From the NCBI GenBank assembly GCA_964431495.1, contig CAYSJU010000002.1, positions 50,892 through 114,891 on the forward strand: 64,000 bases of DNA, read 5' to 3'. Below are positions 43,501-52,071 of this stretch, piece after piece. Every line of letters starts with the position of its first letter. Position 1 is the first letter of the stretch. The position numbers and the translations under genes were made by a program. A model generated the notes under the pieces. The model saw nothing but the letters and a program-made list of their open reading frames with translations, searched no databases and was not told the origin of the DNA. This DNA comes from CAYSJU01 sp964431495. GTDB lineage: Bacteria > Omnitrophota > Gorgyraeia > Tantalellales > Tantalellaceae.

Positions 43501-44936
43501 TGAAGGCTGCTTTCTCCCATCAGGTACCTGTCAATACAGTGAGCGGCCTTGCGTCCCTCGGAAATAGCCCATACCACCAGTGACTGACCCCGGCACATAT
43601 CTCCCGCGGAAAAGACCTTCTTGACCGATGTCATGCAATCTCCATCAGTCTTTACATTCCCGTATTCGTCAAATTCCACACCGAGTCCCGCGAGAAGGCC
43701 TTTATGTTCGGGATGGACAAAACCTGCGGCCAGAAGAACGAGGTCCGCTTCTATCTCAAATCCACTGTCTGGCACCTCTTTCATAACCGGACATGTGTTT
43801 TCTTCCGTTTTGACAAATTTAACGCGGACGCATTCGAGTTTCCTTATCCGGCTATTCTCGCCGGCAAATCTTTTAGTGAGTACAGACCATTGCCTTTCAC
43901 CGCCTTCTTCATGACTGGTCGAAGTCTTTAATAGCAGCGGATACGTTGGCCATGGCTGATCTTCCGTGCGGCATTCGGTCGGTTGCGGAAGCAGCTCGAT
44001 CTGCACAATACAGGACGCGCCCTGCCTGTTCGCTGTTCCCACGCAATCAGCGCCGGTGTCTCCTCCCCCAATGATGACAACTTTCTTCCCTTTGGCATCA
44101 ATAAGCTCATCGGATGGGATTCCCTCTCCAGCTACTCTTCTATTTGACTGGATCAGGTAATCCATGGCAAAGTGTATGCCTTTCAGGTCTCGTCCTTTGA
44201 TATTCAGGTCACGCGGAACGCGTGAACCTCCTGCCAGGCACACTGTATCGTATTCCTTCAACAATTTTCTAACTTCATAATCAACACCCACATTGACAGA
44301 TGTAATAAATTCTATCCCTTCTTCCTTCATCAAAGAGATCCGCCTGTCAATGATGTGCTTCTCAAGTTTGAAATCAGGTATGCCATAACGGAGAATACCG
44401 CCGACCTTGTCGTCCTTTTCATATACCGTCACATTATGGCCCGCCCTGTTCAGCTGCGCCGCGCAGGCAAGGCCCGCGGGACCGGAACCTATAACCGCCA
44501 CTTTCTTGCCTGTCCGTTTAAGAGGAGGTCTGGGTTTTATCAGCCCGGCCTTAAAAGCATGCTCTATTATAGCGAGCTCGTTTTCATGTATGGTAACAGG
44601 ATCATCGTTGATACCGAGCACGCACGCGAATTCACAGGTAGCAGGACACACGCGGCCCGTTATCTCGGGGAGATTGTTCGTCGCGTCCAGAAGTTCAAAC
44701 GCCATTTTCCAGTGACCGTTCAGCATGAGATCGTTCCACTCGGAAATATAATTACCGAGCGGGCATCCCCAGTGACAGAAAGGCGTGCCGCAATCCATGC
44801 AGCGGGAAGCCTGGTCGCGCGACTGCCCGTCAGGGCGCATCACTGAAACATCCCTGTAATCCTTAACGCGTTCACACACGGGCCTGTATTCAGTTGTCTG
44901 CCTTTTTACTTTTAAGAAACCTTTAGGATCACCCAT
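43494..44936 (-). CDS. gltD: Glutamate synthase small subunit
   Basis: FAD-containing subunit passing electrons from NAD(P)H to GltB. The N-terminal iron-sulfur cysteines are Cys46, Cys49, Cys54, Cys58 (CMDCGTPFCHWGC), with a second set in CPATCEFAC. The FAD-binding VAVIGSGPAGLACAAQLNRAG lies near 145-165 and the NAD(P)H motif VVIIGGGDTGADCVGTA near 288. At 480 aa it is complete, but the last codon and stop fall within a REP-like palindrome, so its C-terminus may have been trimmed. It overlaps gltB by 8 nt. Confidence 0.96.
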   Translation of the reverse strand: MGDPKGFLKVKRQTTEYRPVCERVKDYRDVSVMRPDGQSRDQASRCMDCGTPFCHWGCPLGNYISEWNDLMLNGHWKMAFELLDATNNLPEITGRVCPATCEFACVLGINDDPVTIHENELAIIEHAFKAGLIKPRPPLKRTGKKVAVIGSGPAGLACAAQLNRAGHNVTVYEKDDKVGGILRYGIPDFKLEKHIIDRRISLMKEEGIEFITSVNVGVDYEVRKLLKEYDTVCLAGGSRVPRDLNIKGRDLKGIHFAMDYLIQSNRRVAGEGIPSDELIDAKGKKVVIIGGGDTGADCVGTANRQGASCIVQIELLPQPTECRTEDQPWPTYPLLLKTSTSHEEGGERQWSVLTKRFAGENSRIRKLECVRVKFVKTEENTCPVMKEVPDSGFEIEADLVLLAAGFVHPEHKGLLAGLGVEFDEYGNVKTDGDCMTSVKKVFSAGDMCRGQSLVVWAISEGRKAAHCIDRYLMGESSLQK

Positions 44937-47900
44937 CAGACACCTCCAGCAGTCCTAAATCTCCTTCCACAGCTTTACCCTCAAGGATGCGTTTATACTC
45001 TATAGGCATGACCTTGATGAACTTTTTCAGTTCTTCGCTGGAACGGTCAAGGACCTTTTTGGCCCGCGAACTGCCAGTATATTTATGGTGGTTATGCAAT
45101 AAATCATAAATGGTCACCTTGTCATCTTCCTCAAGTTCTTCCAGCCGGACCATTTCCATGTTACACCTGTCTTTAAAGCTGCCATCTTCATCATAGACAT
45201 AAGCAATACCGCCTGACATGCCTGCCGCGAAGTTCCTGCCGGTCCTCCCAAGCACGACCACCCTTCCGCCTGTCATGTATTCACAGCCATGATCGCCCAC
45301 TCCTTCCACTACTGCGTAAAGACCGGAATTCCTTATGCAAAAACGTTCTCCGGCAACACCGCGGACGTAAGCCTCACCTGATGTCGCGCCGTAAAAAGTC
45401 GTATTACCTATTATTATATTTTCCTCTGGCACATAATCAGCCCTTTTATCGGGATATATGATCATCTTCCCGCCTGAAATGCCCTTACCCACATAATCAT
45501 TAGCCATGCCTTCAAGCTCAAACGTTATCCCCTTTGCCATAAACGCGCCGAAACTCTGACCGGCCACACCCCTGAATTTGCAGTTAATGGAATCCTGCGG
45601 CAGAGCTTTCTCACCGTGCAGCCTGCACACCTTTCCGCTTAACATCGCGCCCGTAGCCCTGTCATTATTTCTTATCGGCAATTCTATCCTGACTGTCTTT
45701 GCTCTCTCTATGGCGTCGCCGGCAAGATCTATAAGCCTCCGGTCAAGCACTTTATCAATGCCATGATCCTGCTTCCGCTTGCAGGGCACGCCATTCTCGC
45801 TTAGCGGCTCCGGCCTGAAGAGGATCCGGGAATAATCCAGACCTTTTGCCTTGTCCGGCAGTATATCCTTATCAACTCCGACAAGATCCGTCCTGCCGAT
45901 AAGATCGTCTATCTTCCTCACCCCCAGCTTTGCCATGATCTCCCGTAACTCCCGCGCTACAAAACGCATATAATTGACCACATACTCGGGCCTTCCCCTG
46001 AACCTTTTCTGCAGCATCTCATCCTGCGTGGCAACACCCACTGAACAGTTGTTAAGATGACAGTGCCTGAGCATGACACATCCCAGCGTTACCAGAACCG
46101 CTGTGCAGAACCCGAACTCTTCCGCGCCCAGCATAGTAGCTATTGCGACATCCCTGCCAGTGCGGATCTGTCCGTCAGTTTGGAGGCGAACACGGCTGCG
46201 AAGGCCATTCAGCACAAGCGTTTGATGCGTTTCGGAAAGGCCTAACTCCCAGGGAAGTCCCGCGTGCCTGATAGAACTTTTGGGTGAGGCCCCTGTGCCT
46301 CCGTCACCGCCAGAAATAAGTATCATGTCAGCGTGTCCTTTGGCCACACCGGCTGCCACTGTCCCCACGCCTATCTCGGAAACAAGTTTGACGCTGATAC
46401 GCGCGCGGGGATTGGCGTTTTTAAGATCAAATATCAACTGAGCCAGATCCTCTATGGAATAAATGTCGTGATGCGGAGGGGGAGAAATAAGCGTAACCCC
46501 GGGGGTCGTATAACGCGTCCGGGCAATAATAGCGCTGACCTTGTGCCCGGGTAGCTGGCCGCCTTCACCGGGTTTTGCCCCCTGGGCTATCTTTATCTGA
46601 AGTTCATCCGCGTTCACAAGATAATTTGTGGTCACACCAAACCTGCCCGAGGCGACCTGTTTTATCGCGCTCCGCGCAGAATCCCCGTCCGGCAGCCGGC
46701 TGAAACGTGCAGGGTCTTCTCCCCCCTCGCCGGTATTTGACTTGGCGCCAAGCCGGTTCATGCCTATTGCTATTGATTCATGAACCCCCCGGGAAATAGA
46801 GCCAAAACTCATTGCGCCGGTAGCGAAACGTTTGACTATGTCTTCAACGGGTTCCACTTCGTCAATAGATATTGGTTCGCTCTTGTTGAACTTTAGAAGA
46901 CCGCGCAAAGTAGTGGGATTCTGGGATTGATCATTTATAAAGCCAGCAAACTCTTTGTAAATTTCGTAGTCATTCTTTATTACCGAATCCTGCAACGCAG
47001 CAATACTTTCAGGTCTCCACAGATGAAACTCCCCGTCCCTTTTCCACTGGTATATGCCGCCGGTTGACAGGTACGGAACATCTATCCCTCTTTCGGGAAA
47101 AGCCTCCCTGTGCCTGAGGATGACCTCTTTAGCAATATCACTGATACCGATACCGCCTATGCGCGATACAGTCCCCGTAAGGTATTTATCTATCACCTCT
47201 TCGCCAACTCCCAGGGCTTCGAATATCTGTGCCCCGCGGTAACTTCTAAGCGTTGATATCCCCATTTTGGAAAGTATCTTGAGGATCCCCGTATGCACCG
47301 CTTTTCTGTAATTTTCAATCGCGGACCGGACATCTGTGTCCAGCTCCCCCTCTCCTGCCAGATACTCTACGGCTTCGTAAGCAAGATAGGGGTTAACGCA
47401 GTCCGCGCCATAGCCGAAAAGAAGCGCAAAATGGTGCACTTCCCGCGGTTCCCCGCTTTCCACGATAATACTTATCTCGGAGCGCATGGTCTTTCTGACA
47501 AGATGCTGATGCACTGCGCTCGCTGCTAAAAGGGCTGGCAGGGCCGCGTTTTCTTTGTCAACACCTCGATCGCTTAAAATGATGAAAGTGTATCCCTGCT
47601 CTATTGCGAACTCTGCCTCGAAACATATCCTTTCCAGGGCCTGTTTAAAATCCTCCTCGCCTCTTGCCCTGAAAAGCGTGTAGATAGTCCTGGTCTTGAA
47701 CCCGTTAATGCTTATATTGCGTAAAACATCAAGCTCTCTGTTCGTAATGACAGGACGTCCCACCATTATCTTATGACAATGAGCCGGGATTTCTTCCAGT
47801 ATGTTCTTCCCCTTTCCGATAAAACCCTCCAGTGTCATCACCAGCTCTTCCCTGATGGGATCGATCGCGGGATTGGTGACCTGAGCGAACAGCTGTTTGA

Positions 47901-49467
47901 AGTAGTTATAGAGCGTCAGCGGTTTTTTAGACAGGACCGCGTGCGGTGTGTCGCTCCCCATCGAGCCTATAGGCTCTTTCCCTTCCTCTGCCATCGGCTT
48001 GATGAGTACCTTCAGGTCCTCACGGGTATAACCGAAGGTTTTCATGCAGGTTATGACATCAAGAGGCTGTTTATGCTTCTCCGCTATGCCGGGCATATTC
48101 CTTAGCTCCACAATATTGTTCTTTATCCAGTCGCCGTATGGACACCGGCCGGACACGGCCTTTTTCACCTCGGCATCGTCGACGATGCATCCGCGTTCAG
48201 TATCAATAAAAAATATCTTGCCGGGCTCCAGTCTTCCCGAGGTCTTTATATCAGATGGGTCAATGTCCAGGACACCGACCTCCGAGGCCATGACAACAAA
48301 ATCGTTTTTAGTCACTATATAACGCGCGGGCCTTAGCCCGTTCCTGTCCAGCACCGCTCCAATGTCCTTGCCGTCACTGAAGGCTATTGCGGCAGGGCCG
48401 TCCCAGGGTTCCATGAAACACGCGTGATATTTATAAAAATCCCTGAGTTTTTCGTCCATAAACCTGTCCCGCTCCCACGCGCTTGGTATCAGCATCATCA
48501 TGACATGGGCAAGTGGCCTGCCGGCCAGAACAAGAAGTTCAAAAACATTATCTATAGTTGCCGAATCACTACCGCCTTCCACTATAACAGGTTTGATCTT
48601 CTTTATATCCGTCCCGAAGAGCTCGCTCGACAGGAGCCTCTCCCTTGCCCTGAACCAGTTTATATTTCCGCGCAATGTGTTTATCTCGCCGTTATGGGCA
48701 AGAAATCTGAAAGGTTGGGCAAGGTCCCATGTCGGAAAGGTATTGGTGCTATACCGGGAATGCACAAGCGCGATAGCACTTTCAACATCCTTATCATTCA
48801 GGTCAGGATAAAAATCTTTCACCTGGCCCGGCATCAGAAGACCTTTATAACTGACCGTCCTTGAAGATATGTTCGTTATGTAGAAAAAGGCCTTTTGTCC
48901 TATCCGGGAGGAGCGTATTACATTTTCTATTCTTCTTCTTATAACATAAAGTTTTCTTTCAAATGCCAGCTGATCATTAACCCCTTCTCCCCGGACAATG
49001 AATACCTGTTTAATGACCGGCTCAGTGTCTTTCGCGCCCTTACCTATCATTGAATCATCCACCGGCACCTCGCGCCAGCACAGAAAGACCTGGTCTTCTT
49101 CTTTGATAATATTCTCTATGGTCTCTTCACAGAACTCTCTTTCTTCTTCGATCGTGGGCAGGAATATGATGCCTGTCCCATACTCCCCCTGAGCTGGAAG
49201 CTCTATGCCATTTTCGGAGCATACCCGGGTATAAAACTTATGAGGTATCTGGATCAAAACACCCGCGCCGTCCCCTGTCTTGGGATCGGCTCCGACCGCA
49301 CCGCGATGCCTCAACCTCTCAAGGACTTCTATACCTTTAAGTATGATATCGTGGGACTTCTCTCCATTAATATGGCAGACAAAACCCACACCGCAGCTGT
49401 CATGCTCAAAACGCGGGTCATAAAGCCCCTGTTCTTCTGGTAAATGGTCATACTTCATTTCATTCAT
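44929..49467 (-). CDS. gltB: Glutamate synthase large subunit
   Basis: Converts glutamine and 2-oxoglutarate to two glutamates. The N-terminal amidotransferase begins after a short propeptide at Cys25 in FEHDSCGVGFVCH. The central and FMN domains hold TLRGLLKFNKS, SRGVHESIAIGMNRLGAKSNTGEGGEDPARF and ISGGDGGTGASPKSSI; the 3Fe-4S cysteines follow near CTAVLVTLGCVMLRHCHLNNC. The C-terminal GXGXG beta-helix is seen (SFGAFMAKGITFELEGMANDYVGKG). At 1512 aa it is complete. It is 44 nt after glnK without its own promoter, so it depends on amt transcription. Confidence 0.97.
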   Translation of the reverse strand: MNEMKYDHLPEEQGLYDPRFEHDSCGVGFVCHINGEKSHDIILKGIEVLERLRHRGAVGADPKTGDGAGVLIQIPHKFYTRVCSENGIELPAQGEYGTGIIFLPTIEEEREFCEETIENIIKEEDQVFLCWREVPVDDSMIGKGAKDTEPVIKQVFIVRGEGVNDQLAFERKLYVIRRRIENVIRSSRIGQKAFFYITNISSRTVSYKGLLMPGQVKDFYPDLNDKDVESAIALVHSRYSTNTFPTWDLAQPFRFLAHNGEINTLRGNINWFRARERLLSSELFGTDIKKIKPVIVEGGSDSATIDNVFELLVLAGRPLAHVMMMLIPSAWERDRFMDEKLRDFYKYHACFMEPWDGPAAIAFSDGKDIGAVLDRNGLRPARYIVTKNDFVVMASEVGVLDIDPSDIKTSGRLEPGKIFFIDTERGCIVDDAEVKKAVSGRCPYGDWIKNNIVELRNMPGIAEKHKQPLDVITCMKTFGYTREDLKVLIKPMAEEGKEPIGSMGSDTPHAVLSKKPLTLYNYFKQLFAQVTNPAIDPIREELVMTLEGFIGKGKNILEEIPAHCHKIMVGRPVITNRELDVLRNISINGFKTRTIYTLFRARGEEDFKQALERICFEAEFAIEQGYTFIILSDRGVDKENAALPALLAASAVHQHLVRKTMRSEISIIVESGEPREVHHFALLFGYGADCVNPYLAYEAVEYLAGEGELDTDVRSAIENYRKAVHTGILKILSKMGISTLRSYRGAQIFEALGVGEEVIDKYLTGTVSRIGGIGISDIAKEVILRHREAFPERGIDVPYLSTGGIYQWKRDGEFHLWRPESIAALQDSVIKNDYEIYKEFAGFINDQSQNPTTLRGLLKFNKSEPISIDEVEPVEDIVKRFATGAMSFGSISRGVHESIAIGMNRLGAKSNTGEGGEDPARFSRLPDGDSARSAIKQVASGRFGVTTNYLVNADELQIKIAQGAKPGEGGQLPGHKVSAIIARTRYTTPGVTLISPPPHHDIYSIEDLAQLIFDLKNANPRARISVKLVSEIGVGTVAAGVAKGHADMILISGGDGGTGASPKSSIRHAGLPWELGLSETHQTLVLNGLRSRVRLQTDGQIRTGRDVAIATMLGAEEFGFCTAVLVTLGCVMLRHCHLNNCSVGVATQDEMLQKRFRGRPEYVVNYMRFVARELREIMAKLGVRKIDDLIGRTDLVGVDKDILPDKAKGLDYSRILFRPEPLSENGVPCKRKQDHGIDKVLDRRLIDLAGDAIERAKTVRIELPIRNNDRATGAMLSGKVCRLHGEKALPQDSINCKFRGVAGQSFGAFMAKGITFELEGMANDYVGKGISGGKMIIYPDKRADYVPEENIIIGNTTFYGATSGEAYVRGVAGERFCIRNSGLYAVVEGVGDHGCEYMTGGRVVVLGRTGRNFAAGMSGGIAYVYDEDGSFKDRCNMEMVRLEELEEDDKVTIYDLLHNHHKYTGSSRAKKVLDRSSEELKKFIKVMPIEYKRILEGKAVEGDLGLLEVSDG

Positions 49468-49511
49468 ATTTCAGCATTTTACATTAAAAGAACGTAATTT
49501 TCCATTCTAAA

Positions 49512-49853
49512 TCAACCAATAGCCTCGCTCCCTTTTTCCCCGGTCCTGATCCTTATACATTCAGGGAGATCAAGGATGAAAATCTTTCCGTCTCCTATTT
49601 TGCCAGTTCTCGCGCCTTTAATCATAGCGTCGATCGTCGGCTGGACAAAATTCTCGTTCACCGCTATTTCAAGGCGCACCTTCTTAAGAAGGTTTACCTC
49701 GTGAATAACTCCCCTGTATGTCTCAGTATAACCTTTCTGCTGGCCACATCCAAGAGCATTTGTTACGGTCATTTTATGGATTTCCGCGTCAAACAGCGCC
49801 TTCTTTATATCAGGCAGCTTGTGCGGCTGTATCATCGCTATTATGAGTTTCAT
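49512..49853 (-). CDS. glnK: P-II nitrogen regulatory protein, GlnK-like
   Basis: Trimeric sensor of 2-oxoglutarate and ATP/ADP, usually blocking the ammonium channel encoded beside it. The ATG at 49853 has GGAGG upstream (113 aa). Aligned to E. coli GlnB without gaps, it keeps Gly37, Gln39, Lys40 and Tyr46 of the T-loop (GQQKGYTETYRG) but has His at position 51, where GlnB/GlnK have the uridylylated Tyr. It therefore should not be controlled by GlnD-type uridylylation. It lies 28 nt after amt and 44 nt before gltB. Confidence 0.93.
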   Translation of the reverse strand: MKLIIAMIQPHKLPDIKKALFDAEIHKMTVTNALGCGQQKGYTETYRGVIHEVNLLKKVRLEIAVNENFVQPTIDAMIKGARTGKIGDGKIFILDLPECIRIRTGEKGSEAIG

Positions 49854-49881
49854 TTTTTCCTCCGTCCTTTGAAATACAAGA

Positions 49882-51141
49882 TTATGAGGTAGTAAACACT
49901 TGGAATCCCGAATAAGATTCCATACCATGTTCCCCGATATCCAGCCCTTTAAGCTCCTCTTCCCTGCTGACCCTCAACCCGACTGTCATATCCAGGAGTT
50001 TGAACACTATACCCATTGAGATGAGGATAAAAACTACAACAGATAGCGTCCCTAACGCCTGGATAGCAAGCTGGTTCAGCCCCCCACCGTAAATCAATCC
50101 ATTGTAGGCCAGCCCGAGAGTTTTTTTCCCGAAGAGCCCTACCGCAAGGGTTCCCCATACACCGTTAAAGCCATGGACCGGCACAGCGCCTACCGGATCA
50201 TCTATATGGAGTTTATCCAGAAGAACAACACCTAAAACAACCACTATTCCGGCAATAGCGCCTATGACAATACTTGACCAGGGATCGACATACGCGCACC
50301 CGGCAGTTATGGCGACAAGCCCGGCAAGAGCCCCGTTCATGGCCAGTGAAAGATCTGGTTTGCCGAACATCTTCCACACAGTTATCATTGCCGCTATGCC
50401 CCCCATTGCCGCAGCCAGATTTGTATTAATCGCCACCCTGGCTATTAGATTTCCGTCCCCAACTGAAAGGGTCGAGCCGGGATTGAACCCGAACCACCCG
50501 AACCAGAGTATGAATACCCCGAGTGAAGCAATAGGGATATTATGCCCCGCTATAACGTTTGCGGAACCATCCGGGTTATATTTTCCTTCCCGCGGTTTTA
50601 AGATAATCGTTCCTATCAATGCCGCAAAGCCTCCAACCGCGTGCACGACCGTGGAACCGGCAAAATCGCTGAATCCAAGATTCGACAGCCATCCACCACC
50701 CCAGATCCAATGGCCTACGATCGGGTATATGAGGGCGGAAATGATGAATGAGTAAGCGAGATACGCGATGAACTTCATTCTTTCCGCAACACCTCCGGCA
50801 ACGATCGTTGCCGCGGCTCCACAGAAAGCGGCCTGAAAAAGCCAGAAAGCGTACAGAGGCACTCCGGCCCCAGACTCAGCGCCCGACAGGAACCACCCAC
50901 CCCACCCCATGAAAGCGTTTCCCGGGCCGAACATGATGGCGTAGCCGAACATGAAGAATCCAAGCGAAGCCATGCAGAAATCAAGGAAATTCTTAGTAAG
51001 TATGTTGCAGGTGTTCTTCGCTCTTATAAAACCGGCTTCCACCATGCCGAATCCGGCCTGCATAAAGAATACAAGGAACGCCGCGATCAGGACCCACAGC
51101 GTGTCTATCCCCGCAGTGCTCGCATATTCTCCTATATCCAT
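49882..51141 (-). CDS. amt: Ammonium transporter
   Basis: Amt/Rh channel in the cytoplasmic membrane, 419 aa with about 11 helices. It begins with the DTLWVLIAAFLVFFMQAGF helix, followed by ARNTCN-type KNTCNILTKNFLDF, the Phe-gate region and the twin His signal; VVHAVGGFAALIGTI and GFNGVWGTLAVGLF contain the pore His residues. The C-terminal regulatory tail (RVSREEELKGLDIGEHGMESY) has the usual P-II contact region. It is preceded by a promoter and two serial terminators, and followed by glnK. Confidence 0.96.
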   Translation of the reverse strand: MDIGEYASTAGIDTLWVLIAAFLVFFMQAGFGMVEAGFIRAKNTCNILTKNFLDFCMASLGFFMFGYAIMFGPGNAFMGWGGWFLSGAESGAGVPLYAFWLFQAAFCGAAATIVAGGVAERMKFIAYLAYSFIISALIYPIVGHWIWGGGWLSNLGFSDFAGSTVVHAVGGFAALIGTIILKPREGKYNPDGSANVIAGHNIPIASLGVFILWFGWFGFNPGSTLSVGDGNLIARVAINTNLAAAMGGIAAMITVWKMFGKPDLSLAMNGALAGLVAITAGCAYVDPWSSIVIGAIAGIVVVLGVVLLDKLHIDDPVGAVPVHGFNGVWGTLAVGLFGKKTLGLAYNGLIYGGGLNQLAIQALGTLSVVVFILISMGIVFKLLDMTVGLRVSREEELKGLDIGEHGMESYSGFQVFTTS

Positions 51142-51163
51142 TTTCCCCTCCTTTTTTAAAAAT

Positions 51164-51211
51164 AAAAAAGCCCTTACTAAGCTTTCATCGCTTAATAAGG
51201 GCGTCTATGCC
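51164..51211 (-). promoter_or_regulatory. Second amt leader terminator with ANNGNN-hexaloop hairpin
   Basis: Terminator: 13-bp stem starting GCCCTTA (51170-51202), 7-nt loop, then TTTTTT on the minus strand, 28 nt before the amt ATG. Just upstream, GGC-ATAGAC-GCC (51200-51211) has a hexaloop with A at 1 and G at 4, and its GCC side is the first three bases of the terminator stem, so the folds compete. The stem is only 3 bp. The geometry is the same as in the first amt terminator. Confidence 0.6.
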
Positions 51212-51245
51212 TCAAATGTTATTGCAAGCTGGCCCGACCAGACAT

Positions 51246-51289
51246 AAAAAAACCCCTGGAACCACATGGTTTCCAAGGGCATCATTGCC
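51246..51289 (-). promoter_or_regulatory. First amt leader terminator with ANNGNN-hexaloop hairpin
   Basis: Terminator: CCCTTGGAAACC-ATGT-GGTTCCAGGGG (51253-51279) then TTTTTTT, ending about 45 nt after the predicted transcript start. The small hairpin GGC-AATGAT-GCC (51278-51289) has A at loop position 1 and G at 4, and its GCC side overlaps the terminator stem. The terminator tip CCATGTGG resembles CCATGAGG in the glnN leader. Confidence 0.65.
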
Positions 51290-51300
51290 AACTACTGTTC

Positions 51301-51329
51301 AGATTACCACATTATGACTACTTTGTCAA
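51301..51329 (-). promoter_or_regulatory. sigma70-type promoter of amt-glnK-gltBD
   Basis: TTGACA (51324-51329), 17-nt spacer, TAATCT (51301-51306) on the minus strand, between the GAF-ANTAR gene and the two terminators. Confidence 0.75.
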
Positions 51330-51353
51330 GCACAAAATCAAGGCTGATAAAAC

Positions 51354-52058
51354 TTATTTGTTCCCCCTGATCTCAAAAGAAAGTATTATCGCCTCCGCCA
51401 GCTCCTTCATGGAAACACGTTTATTCATACTGGATTTTCTCATCAGTTTATAGGCTTCGTCTTCGGATAGCCCTTGCTCCTTCATGAGAATGCCTTTTGC
51501 TTTTTCGATCTTCTTTCTGGCCTCCAGTTCTTCCTGTATGACCTTGGTCTTGACCATGAGCTCGGTATTCTCGATGGCCACAGCGGCCTGGTTGGCTACG
51601 GCGCTTACCAGGTCTATGTCGCTCTTCGTGAACTTATACGACTCGACCGTATAGACGTTTATTACACCTATCAGCCGGTCTTTCACCATCATAGGGACGC
51701 TGAGCATGGACACAAGGCCTTCTTTCCCGGCCAGATCTTTTTCCTTATACCTTTCATCCTTAGACACATCGGGTATTACTATGGCCTTATTATCCTCGGC
51801 CACAAGCCCCACTATGCCTTCTCCCACCTTTAACGCCCTTTCCTTCAGATACTCCTGGCTCATCGCCTGCGTGGCCCTTATCTTAAGCTCCCTGGTCTCC
51901 TCGTCAAGTAGCCACAAAGAACAGATCTTCGCCCTCATTACACCCGCCGTAAGGTTGACGATAAGCTTGAATATGTCCTCCAGATAAAGGTCGGACGTTA
52001 TCGCCTTGCTTATCTTCGTTAATGTCGAAAGATATTCCTTTTCTGATGATTTAGGCAT
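51354..52058 (-). CDS. GAF-ANTAR RNA-binding antiterminator
   Basis: Cytoplasmic regulator of 234 aa. Residues 20-165 form a GAF ligand-sensing domain (YLEDIFKLIVNLTAGVM, GEGIVGLVAEDNKAIVIPDV, VPMMVKDRLIGVINVYT). Residues 168-228 form an ANTAR domain (RKKIEKAKGILMKEQGLSED, then EAYKLMRKSSMNKRVSMKEL), the three-helix RNA-binding module that prevents termination by holding hexaloop hairpins (EutV, NasR, AmiR family). It starts 13 nt after glnN, so it is made with glutamine synthetase III, and it lies just before the amt leader with its two terminators. The likely targets are the glnN, amt and gdhA leaders. The GAF ligand is unknown. It has no phospho-receiver domain. Confidence 0.9.
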   Translation of the reverse strand: MPKSSEKEYLSTLTKISKAITSDLYLEDIFKLIVNLTAGVMRAKICSLWLLDEETRELKIRATQAMSQEYLKERALKVGEGIVGLVAEDNKAIVIPDVSKDERYKEKDLAGKEGLVSMLSVPMMVKDRLIGVINVYTVESYKFTKSDIDLVSAVANQAAVAIENTELMVKTKVIQEELEARKKIEKAKGILMKEQGLSEDEAYKLMRKSSMNKRVSMKELAEAIILSFEIRGNK

Positions 52059-52071
52059 AAGAGCTCCTGTT

